From NCBI GenBank assembly GCA_007125435.1, contig SLDF01000375.1, positions 1-5,289 of the forward strand: a stretch of DNA of 5,289 bases, given 5' to 3'. Shown here piece after piece: positions 1 to 5,289 of the stretch. Position numbers and translations under genes: made by a program. This DNA is from Saprospiraceae bacterium (GTDB lineage Bacteria > Bacteroidota > Bacteroidia > Chitinophagales > Saprospiraceae). Numbering within the stretch: the first letter of the stretch is position 1; each line of letters opens with the position of its first letter. The notes under the pieces were generated by a model. That model had not been told where the DNA came from and made no database searches. It saw only the letters and a program-made list of their open reading frames with translations.

Positions 1-302
1 GAGTGGGGCATCTCCTTCAATGCATATAGTCTTTTGTAAACGCAGGATGGTAGTTCTAATTTTTCTAGAATGCAAATAGCTTCTCTTGTAAATGGTGCTG
101 ACCACATGCGCAGATTGGACATATACCGTCTATCCGGCAATTGTCTTATTATCTCCAGAGTAGATATATGATAGGGAGTGGCACTGTAAATATTAATACC
201 TCCACTTTCATTCATAACGTATAAACCGCTAATGGTATAAGGTGCCTGAAGTTTAAAACTACTTTTTGAAAACAATTTTATGAAAAGGGATAGGGGTTTC
301 AT
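1..302 (-). CDS. Partial hypothetical protein, N-terminal 100 residues
   Basis: This is an open frame of 100 codons that starts at an ATG (complement of 300-302) and runs off the left edge without a stop. It is the first ATG after an in-frame TAA at 315-317, which supports the start; no Shine-Dalgarno site is seen. The N-terminus is basic and hydrophobic (MKPLSLFIKLFSK) but not a clear signal peptide. Residues 49-72 read LEIIRQLPDRRYMSNLRMWSAPFT. This recalls the 'I..lPgrrW....k.W.vP.t' pattern in N-terminal regions of many Bacteroidetes tyrosine recombinases and in HARP-like regions of some SNF2-type helicases. That resemblance is from memory and weak: the usual PG is PD here, and the catalytic part lies outside the window. 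Function is therefore unassigned. I am fairly confident that it is a real gene. Confidence 0.6.
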   Translation of the reverse strand, partial: MKPLSLFIKLFSKSSFKLQAPYTISGLYVMNESGGINIYSATPYHISTLEIIRQLPDRRYMSNLRMWSAPFTREAICILEKLELPSCVYKRLYALKEMPH

Positions 303-338
303 GTCATTAATATTTTATTTGAGTATGTATAACGGAAA

Positions 339-371
339 TAAAGTTACGCTCATTTTTTTTAATAGGACAAG
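339..371 (-). promoter_or_regulatory. Weak Bacteroidetes-type promoter candidate for the partial left-edge gene
   Basis: On the minus strand, TAACTTTA (complement of 339-346) matches the Bacteroidetes -7 consensus TAnnTTTG at all but the last position. CTTG (complement of 368-371) lies 21 nt upstream, where a TTTG-like -33 element is expected. The pair lies about 37-70 nt before the start codon at 302. The surrounding spacer (303-450) is very AT-rich, so a chance match is quite possible. Confidence 0.3.
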
Positions 372-450
372 AATATTTTGAATTAAATATAAAATAATAA
401 TTCACGTTCATGTTTAGGGTGCGCTTCAAAATATCGTTATTACTCCCTCT

Positions 451-589
451 TGCATCAGCGCTGTGGAGTGGGTGGCGAAGCGAATGCGGAGCCAGACTCG
501 ATGTAGCCTTAGCGAAATCGAGGCCGAGCGAATAGCGAGCCCCGAAACATAGCGACCCGGAACGAAGAGGAGGGTGATGCCCAAAGCGA
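451..589 (+). repeat. GC-rich inverted repeat, left copy
   Basis: This copy matches the reverse complement of 2306-2447. Positions 451-556 align with 2447-2342 without gaps, and the only difference in 106 bp is at 533/2365. A variable segment follows (557-567 against 2328-2341, 11 and 14 nt), then a perfect 22-nt match (568-589 against 2327-2306). GC content of 451-556 is about 59%, against a strongly AT-rich flank. The unit contains six GCGA tetramers, two related stretches starting GCGAAT at 480 and 528, and arms CTCGAT (497-502) and ATCGAG (517-522) that could pair around a 14-nt loop. It begins 24 nt after the stop of the S51 peptidase gene. It is open in several frames, but the translations look like low-complexity by-products, not a protein. 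It is probably a dispersed genomic repeat, which is inference. Confidence 0.9.
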
Positions 590-613
590 CAAAATGAAAA
601 TATCACATCATCA

Positions 614-2218
614 TCAAGGAGATAAAACGATGAGTCTCGACGGTGTGGCGTGTGTGCTTCTTATGATGTACGTACCCGGTGCGAGGTGAGAAATATCCAG
701 CTCTATCAAGGAGGAATCCGTAATATGATAGGAAGTCATCAGCTTACCCATCATATTGTATATAGTGATGATGTCGCGAGATATACCGTCTGGTAGCTCC
801 ACAGAGATATGTGATTGTGTAGGATTTGGAAAGATTTTTAGACTTGACTGGTCATGGGATACAGAGAGATGTCTAATGGGCGACATATCGACTTGTCCAT
901 CTTCTCCTTTCATTTTCAACCTATAGTATAGGTCACCATCTACAGCTTGGACATGATGCTTGTATGTATATGGGTGTTTAAAAAGCTCAATGTCAAAATC
1001 CATTGTCTCTGCTGAGAGCCATCGGTGACCATCATGGCTATACTCTAATACCAACGCATCGTACTGGCTCTCCGGGTCAAATAGCCAGGTGGCGTGAACA
1101 ATATTATGCTTAACTGCGGCAACCTCAAATGACTTTAAATAGCCTGATAGAAAGGTACAAACCGGCATCTCGCCGGTAGGCATCTGTGTCAATTGGCCAT
1201 TTTCTACATACCATCGTTCCCAGCTACCACCTGTGTGTGTCTTGAAGTCATTGAGATCAAATGTGAATTCTCCATTGATGTTTCCGGGTATCACCATGGC
1301 CCATACGGCATAGCCATCTAGATACCAGTGAAGAGGTGTGTCCGGTTCGCAAACCTCCGGCATAAAAGGCTCTAGACAGTCAGCTTGTAAAAAGTACGCG
1401 ACATCTTCCTGAAAGGAGGGATATTCGCCAAAGACGCGTGCTATCCCTTCTTCGTCGACACATACTGCTACGAACTCGTTAGAGGCAATGCCATATTGTA
1501 CGGTGGCTTCCTGCTGGACCAGCCTCGCCAAAAACGTCATTATCCGACCTGCTCTGTTTCTCTGGTCAAAGTGTGTATCTGTAATGGTATTGGCCAGTAA
1601 CGGCGCTTGTATAAAATCTCCCTTACCTATGATATTCATGTTAGGGTGGAAAGGATTGTTCAAGGCCTGGCCGGATGTCACACCGCTGGCAGATGGCGCA
1701 TAGTAGGCATCAGATAGGACCATCATACCCGCACTTGTACCGCCGACGGTGACTTGCTTTACATTGATCAAGTCGTTAATCTTATCCGCTACCGGCGTGC
1801 CTTGCCAATACTGGTAATATACGTATTGGTCTCCACCGGCAAGAAATAACACCTCTGCCTCTTCAATCCTCCTGAGCACATAGTCATCAAAAGCTGCGCC
1901 GGGCCCATCAAATCTGATCGTCTCTACAGAATTAACAGCTACGCCTAATTGGCTGAAAAAATAATTGTTGTACCCGTCTGAGCCTGATGCACGCAGTACC
2001 AACACATCACCCCCTGCTGCTCTCTCCAGCATCCACTGCATAGCCTGATCATTATCACCGGCTCCACCGGCCAAAACCAGCCCGGGCTGAAAACCTTCTA
2101 CTACAGCATCTGAAGTATCTCCCACTATCCATGAAGTGTACTCACCCTGTGCATACAAACTGGTAGTAAGTGATACTAAAATCGTAACGTATATCAGGAA
2201 CTTAAACCTTAGGAGCAT
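614..2218 (-). CDS. Secreted cyanophycinase-like S51 peptidase with T9SS sorting domain
   Basis: The 534-residue product has a signal peptide (1-23, cleavage probably after SLYA). A peptidase S51/cyanophycinase domain spans about 44-300. It shows LAGGAG (49-54), LAGGDQ (126-131), the nucleophile elbow GGTSAG with Ser162 (159-164) and DTHFDQRNRAGR (214-225) with His216. The spacing from Gln131 to Ser162 and the Asp214, His216, Arg220, Arg222 and Arg225 pattern fit the CphB active-site residues I recall, so beta-peptide or isoaspartyl hydrolysis is plausible. A beta-sandwich of the fibronectin-III kind lies at about 361-453. A T9SS type A sorting domain ends the protein (about 459-534, beginning LKIFPNP), so it should be exported and attached or released. 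An in-frame TAA at 2225-2227 fixes the start. No Glu occurs between Ser162 and His216, so the triad acid is uncertain. No cyanophycin synthetase is nearby, so the true substrate is unknown. Inverted repeats bracket the gene. Confidence 0.88.
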   Translation of the reverse strand: MLLRFKFLIYVTILVSLTTSLYAQGEYTSWIVGDTSDAVVEGFQPGLVLAGGAGDNDQAMQWMLERAAGGDVLVLRASGSDGYNNYFFSQLGVAVNSVETIRFDGPGAAFDDYVLRRIEEAEVLFLAGGDQYVYYQYWQGTPVADKINDLINVKQVTVGGTSAGMMVLSDAYYAPSASGVTSGQALNNPFHPNMNIIGKGDFIQAPLLANTITDTHFDQRNRAGRIMTFLARLVQQEATVQYGIASNEFVAVCVDEEGIARVFGEYPSFQEDVAYFLQADCLEPFMPEVCEPDTPLHWYLDGYAVWAMVIPGNINGEFTFDLNDFKTHTGGSWERWYVENGQLTQMPTGEMPVCTFLSGYLKSFEVAAVKHNIVHATWLFDPESQYDALVLEYSHDGHRWLSAETMDFDIELFKHPYTYKHHVQAVDGDLYYRLKMKGEDGQVDMSPIRHLSVSHDQSSLKIFPNPTQSHISVELPDGISRDIITIYNMMGKLMTSYHITDSSLIELDISHLAPGTYIIRSTHATPSRLIVLSP

Positions 2219-2260
2219 TTTCTTTTATCTTTGTCTCGCTAATATCGGTGTTTTGGTTGT

Positions 2261-2266
2261 ATTATA
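2261..2266 (-). promoter_or_regulatory. Possible -10 element upstream of the S51 peptidase gene
   Basis: The minus strand reads TATAAT about 43 nt before the start codon at 2218, between the right repeat copy and the gene. There is no TTGACA-like or TTTG-like partner at a suitable distance, and the Bacteroidetes TAnnTTTG form is absent from this gap. If this element is real, transcription starts inside the bracketed segment and the mRNA leader excludes the right repeat. Confidence 0.25.
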
Positions 2267-2305
2267 CAATAGAGCTTTATGTGTGATGTCGCATATTTCA
2301 ACTTT

Positions 2306-2447
2306 TCGCTTTGGGCATCACCCTCCTCCTGTCGTCGTCGCGTCGCTATGTTTCGGGGCTCGCTGTTCGCTCGGCCTCGATTTCGCTAAGGCTACATCGA
2401 GTCTGGCTCCGCATTCGCTTCGCCACCCACTCCACAGCGCTGATGCA
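2306..2447 (-). repeat. GC-rich inverted repeat, right copy
   Basis: This is the inverted partner of 451-589. It begins 88 nt upstream of the S51 peptidase start codon. On the minus strand its variable segment (2328-2341) contains a short run of GAC triplets, GACGACGAC, which the left copy lacks. The potential CTCGAT/ATCGAG hairpin is conserved (2376-2381 and 2396-2401). Similarity stops sharply at the outer edge (2447, beside TGCA), and no direct duplication flanks the pair: the outer neighbours are ...CTCCCTCT on the left and TGACCAGG... on the right. Confidence 0.9.
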
Positions 2448-2671
2448 TGACCAGGAAAAACGACTTTTTAAACTACACCCATTTGACAATCTTGCAAAAA
2501 TCCAAAATCACGCTTGCTTTAGTTAATCAATTGGTAAATTATATTACCGGAGCCAAATTGTAGGTACATTTTTCATATTGAAGATTTAGCTTATAGTCAG
2601 TGATTCCAACTTAGTGAAACTCATACAATAGACATTCCCCTACTACACCGCAAACCAATGCTATAAAAAGC
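2448..2671. other. Non-coding spacer between the right repeat and the katG terminator
   Basis: I find no gene here. The only ATG-initiated frames seen are very short (such as 10 and 12 codons on the minus strand) and show no family signature. The DNA is AT-rich. A small imperfect dyad, GGTAA (2533-2537) with TTACC (2544-2548), is present but has no U-tract and no gene reading towards it from the plus strand. Confidence 0.6.
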
Positions 2672-2703
2672 AAAAAGGCAACCTGAAACCAGATTGCCTT
2701 TTA
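2672..2703 (-). terminator. Rho-independent terminator of katG, possibly bidirectional
   Basis: AAAAGGCAA (2673-2681) pairs with TTGCCTTTT (2694-2702). After one C-A mismatch, CTG (2683-2685) pairs with CAG (2690-2692) around an AAAC loop. Read on the minus strand, the hairpin is followed by T-rich sequence (TTTTTGCTTTTT), about 60 nt after the katG stop codon. The plus-strand side also has a T-rich run (TTTTACTTTTTT), so it could stop transcription from either direction. It isolates katG from the S51 peptidase gene. Confidence 0.85.
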
Positions 2704-2761
2704 CTTTTTTGACCCTCATTACGAATTTCTAGTGCATAATTCGGGTAACGCTTAGCTCAGA

Positions 2762-4990
2762 TTAAAATCTATCAAGATTCATGACCTTGCTCCATGCATG
2801 GACAAAGTCTTTGACAAACTTTTCTTTAGCATCATCACATGCATACACTTCCGCCAATGCTCTCAGTTCTGAATTAGAACCAAAAATCAAGTCAGCTCTG
2901 GTACCTGTCCACTTGACTTCTCCAGATTTGCGATCACGCCCTTCGAATGCTACTTTGTCATCAGAAGTGGCCTTCCACGTGGTTGACATGTCAAGTAAGT
3001 TGACAAAGAAATCATTGGTCAGGACACCCGGCTTATCTGTAAAAGCACCGTGATTAGAATGGTCGTAGTTTGCATTTAGTACACGCATACCACCTACCAA
3101 TGCAGTCATTTCAGGTGCAGTCAGGTCCAATAATTGCGCTTTGTCTACTAACATCTCTTCTGCAGATACCTGATGTCCTCTCTTCATATAGTTCCTAAAG
3201 CCATCTGCTGTCGGCTCCAAAGCGGCGAATGACTCTACATCTGTATCCTCTTCTGTGGCATCTGCTCTGCCCGGATTGAATGGCACTACAATATCATAGC
3301 CGGCATCTTTAGCTGCTTTCTCTATTGCGGCACAGCCTCCTAGTACGATTAGGTCGGCAATGGACACTTTCTTGTTACCTGATTGAGCTTCATTAAAATT
3401 CGTCTGAATATCTTCGAGTGTGCCTAGAACTCTTGCCAACTGCGCCGGGTTATTCACTTCCCAAAACTTTTGAGGTGCCAGACGTATGCGGCCCCCATTA
3501 GCACCTCCTCTTTTATCTGAGTTTCTAAAGGTAGAAGCTGAGGCCCATGCTGTGACGACTAACTGTGACACGGACAAACCAGAACCCAATATTTCTTTCT
3601 TGAGCTGTGCTATGTCATTGCCATCTATGATGTCATAATCTACAGCAGGTATCGGATCTTGCCATATTAATGTCTCAGAAGGCACCTCGGGCCCTAAGTA
3701 TCTCGAAATCGGCCCCATATCCCTATGTGTTAATTTGTACCATGCTCTTGCAAAAGCATCAGCAAACTCATCAGGGTTTTCATAGAATCTTCTGGAGATT
3801 TTCTCATACGCAGGATCCATGCGCAGGGATAGATCAGTTGTCAGCATAAAAGGCGCATGCTTCTTACTCGGATCGTGTGCATCCGGGATGAGGCCTTCAC
3901 CTTCACCACCTTTTGGCTTCCACTGGTATGCACCGGCAGGACTTTTAGTAAGCTCCCATTCATAAGCGAATAAGTGCTCGAAGTAATCATTGCTCCACTT
4001 GGTCGGTGTCTTAGTCCATGCACCTTCCAGCCCACTTGTAATAGTGTTCTCTGAGTGCCCTGAACCGTATTTATTTCTCCATCCAAGACCTTGCTCTTCT
4101 ATGTCTGCACCGGCCGGCTCGGGTCCTACATATTTGTCGGGATCCGCAGCACCGTGGGTCTTTCCAAAGGTGTGACCACCTGCAATCAATGCCACTGTCT
4201 CTTCATCGTTCATTGCCATACGGCCAAATGTTTCACGAATGTCTTTAGCAGCTGCTATTGGGTCAGGATTGCCGTTAGGTCCCTCTGGATTCACGTAGAT
4301 GAGTCCCATCTGTACTGCACCAAGCGGGTTTTCCAATTCTCTATCGCCTTTATATCTTTTATCGCCTAGCCACTCAGCTTCCGGCCCCCAATAGATATCT
4401 TCTTCGGGCTCCCAGACATCTTCGCGCCCTCCGGCAAAACCAAAGGTTTTGAAATCCATGGTCTCCAGAGCGACATTTCCTGCCAGTATCATGAGATCTG
4501 CCCAGGAGATTTTCTTGCCGTACTTTTGCTTGATCGGCCATAGTAGTAAACGCGCTTTGTCAAGATTTGCATTATCAGGCCAACTGTTCAATGGTGCGAA
4601 GCGCTGTGTACCAGATCCGGCACCACCTCTACCATCCTGAATCCTGTACGTACCTGCACTGTGCCAGGCCATACGGATAAAGAAAGGGCCGTAGTGACCA
4701 TAGTCGGCAGGCCACCAGTCTTGAGAGTCGGTCATTAGTTCAGCAAGATCTTTTTTGACAGCCTCGAGGTCAAGACTCTTAAATGCCTCTGCATAGTCAA
4801 AATCCTCTTCCATAGGATTAGACTTCGAAGAGTGCTGTCTTAAAATATTTAAATTTAATGAGTTTGGCCACCAGTCTCTATTACGAGGGCCTCCTCCTGC
4901 TGCTTTACTTAATGTGCCTCCTGTAAATGGACACTTTCCGGACGTGTTCATTTTGTATGAGGCCTCACTATGATTGTTGTGATTATCCAT
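2762..4990 (-). CDS. katG: Catalase-peroxidase KatG
   Basis: This 742-residue haem enzyme, a normal length for the family, breaks down hydrogen peroxide by catalase and peroxidase reactions. The N-terminal domain is catalytic. Distal Arg106, Trp109 and His110 lie in RMAWHSAGTYR; Asp139 lies in SWPDN; proximal His273 lies in GGHTFGKTHG, with Trp325 and Asp386 as its usual partners. The Trp109-Tyr232-Met258 set that forms the covalent adduct needed for catalase activity is complete (YVNPEGPNG; RMAMND). The mobile arginine is Arg423 in THRDMGP. The C-terminal half (from about 440) is the degenerate second peroxidase domain. No signal peptide is seen, so it should be cytoplasmic. An in-frame TAA at 4994-4996 limits the start to Met1 or Met14; Met1 is the default, although Met14 directly precedes the conserved GKCPFTGG. 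Nothing looks broken. It appears to be transcribed alone, from its own promoter to its own terminator. Confidence 0.98.
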   Translation of the reverse strand: MDNHNNHSEASYKMNTSGKCPFTGGTLSKAAGGGPRNRDWWPNSLNLNILRQHSSKSNPMEEDFDYAEAFKSLDLEAVKKDLAELMTDSQDWWPADYGHYGPFFIRMAWHSAGTYRIQDGRGGAGSGTQRFAPLNSWPDNANLDKARLLLWPIKQKYGKKISWADLMILAGNVALETMDFKTFGFAGGREDVWEPEEDIYWGPEAEWLGDKRYKGDRELENPLGAVQMGLIYVNPEGPNGNPDPIAAAKDIRETFGRMAMNDEETVALIAGGHTFGKTHGAADPDKYVGPEPAGADIEEQGLGWRNKYGSGHSENTITSGLEGAWTKTPTKWSNDYFEHLFAYEWELTKSPAGAYQWKPKGGEGEGLIPDAHDPSKKHAPFMLTTDLSLRMDPAYEKISRRFYENPDEFADAFARAWYKLTHRDMGPISRYLGPEVPSETLIWQDPIPAVDYDIIDGNDIAQLKKEILGSGLSVSQLVVTAWASASTFRNSDKRGGANGGRIRLAPQKFWEVNNPAQLARVLGTLEDIQTNFNEAQSGNKKVSIADLIVLGGCAAIEKAAKDAGYDIVVPFNPGRADATEEDTDVESFAALEPTADGFRNYMKRGHQVSAEEMLVDKAQLLDLTAPEMTALVGGMRVLNANYDHSNHGAFTDKPGVLTNDFFVNLLDMSTTWKATSDDKVAFEGRDRKSGEVKWTGTRADLIFGSNSELRALAEVYACDDAKEKFVKDFVHAWSKVMNLDRF

Positions 4991-5025
4991 ATTTTATCTG
5001 ATTTTTATAATTCAATGAATGATAG

Positions 5026-5033
5026 CAAAATTA
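5026..5033 (-). promoter_or_regulatory. katG promoter candidate, -7 element TAATTTTG
   Basis: The minus strand reads TAATTTTG, an exact match to the Bacteroidetes -7 consensus TAnnTTTG, 35 nt before the katG start codon. This would give an untranslated leader of about 25-30 nt. A clear TTTG at -33 is not visible; the expected place is occupied by the palindrome at 5053-5062. No Shine-Dalgarno sequence precedes the ATG, which is common in this phylum. Confidence 0.5.
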
Positions 5034-5052
5034 ACTTTTTTATCGATTTTTT

Positions 5053-5062
5053 TCATATATGA
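5053..5062. promoter_or_regulatory. Perfect 10-bp palindrome TCATATATGA, possible operator
   Basis: TCATATATGA is its own reverse complement and lies about 20 nt upstream of the -7 candidate of katG, where a regulator could block or assist RNA polymerase. KatG genes are often controlled by peroxide sensors (OxyR or PerR types). However, this does not match a PerR box that I can recall, and short AT-rich palindromes arise easily by chance. Confidence 0.25.
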
Positions 5063-5228
5063 GTCCGTGATATCTGTCATAAAATCCATAGAAAAGCACT
5101 TTCCATAGCGGAGGGCAAGCTGACAGTTTTGACACGCTCACCTTGTTCTAGGCAAAACAGATATACTCTAGGCTACCTCTAATAATTCCTGAAGTGAGCT
5201 GGAGCATAGAGAATTTTGATTTAGACGA

Positions 5229-5274
5229 CTTGTGAAGAAGGAACATAGCCTTAGCTACGTGACTGATGAACAAG
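5229..5274. repeat. Nested hairpin near the right edge
   Basis: An outer stem CTTGT (5229-5233) pairs with ACAAG (5270-5274). Inside it, ACATAGC (5243-5249) faces GCTACGT (5254-5260) with one A-C mismatch and a CTTA loop. No U-tract follows on either strand and no gene is seen ending here, so it does not look like an ordinary terminator. It may be part of a structured RNA or a repeat continuing beyond the window; which one cannot be decided. Confidence 0.45.
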
Positions 5275-5289
5275 GAAGTATAAATTAAA

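Noticed and set aside
307..606. 99-codon minus-strand open frame over the left repeat
   Set aside because: Most of it is translation of the GC-rich repeat, which is open in several frames; it has no family signature, and the matching frame in the right copy has a different start and end.
1488..1703. Plus-strand open frame inside the S51 peptidase gene
   Set aside because: It is antisense to a well-supported coding region, with no recognisable product.
443..2458. Target-site duplication outside the inverted repeats
   Set aside because: I compared the bases just outside 451 and 2447 and found no matching direct repeat, so a simple composite transposon is not supported.
2136..2526. Two plus-strand open frames across the right repeat
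   Set aside because: They overlap each other, the 5' end of the S51 peptidase gene or the repeat, and look like by-products of a stop-poor repeat.
2528..2560. Imperfect dyads around GGTAA/TTACC and CAATTGG/CCAAATTG
   Set aside because: The stems are short, AT-rich and compete with each other; there is no gene or U-tract to give them a role.
2781..4640. Several short open frames on both strands inside katG
   Set aside because: They are out-of-frame or antisense shadows of a gene whose reading frame is certain.
5148..5288. Minus-strand open stretch of 46 codons entering from the right edge and ending at TAG
   Set aside because: It is short, has no recognised motif and runs through the nested hairpin; without the sequence to the right it cannot be supported as a gene end.
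1..5289. CRISPR array, tRNA, rRNA or replication origin
   Set aside because: I saw no regularly spaced direct repeats, no tRNA-like cloverleaf arms and no rRNA-like conserved stretches on either strand.

Overview
The window looks like chromosomal DNA from a member of the Bacteroidetes (Bacteroidota), probably an environmental, aerobic or oxygen-tolerant one. The main reason is the C-terminal tail of the middle protein, which is a type IX secretion (T9SS, 'Por') sorting domain, a system confined to that phylum. Supporting signs are AT-rich intergenic DNA, a TAnnTTTG-type promoter element in front of katG and no clear Shine-Dalgarno sites. Genus and species cannot be told from this sequence.

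Layout, all genes on the minus strand: (1) 1-302, the first 100 codons of a gene that runs off the left edge; function not recognised, with a faint resemblance to integrase or helicase N-termini. (2) 303-450, AT-rich spacer with a weak promoter candidate. (3) 451-589, a GC-rich repeat (left copy). (4) 614-2218, a secreted cyanophycinase-like peptidase of family S51 carrying a T9SS tail. (5) 2306-2447, the second copy of the repeat in inverted orientation. (6) 2448-2761, non-coding, ending in a strong hairpin terminator for katG. (7) 2762-4990, full-length katG, a bifunctional catalase-peroxidase. (8) 4991-5289, upstream non-coding DNA with a katG promoter candidate, a short palindrome and a nested hairpin near the right edge.

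The two complete genes do not look like one operon: 543 bp, a terminator and a repeat separate them. KatG removes hydrogen peroxide inside the cell. The S51 protein is predicted to be exported and to act on peptides outside or on the cell surface. No functional link between them is visible.

The most unusual structure is the pair of inverted repeats of about 140 bp that closely bracket the cyanophycinase-like gene. Over 106 bp they differ at one base, and they are far richer in GC than their surroundings. They could be two copies of a dispersed genomic element, the ends of a non-autonomous cassette, or a substrate for inversion of the gene; the sequence alone cannot decide. I do not see a convincing new multi-gene system in this window.
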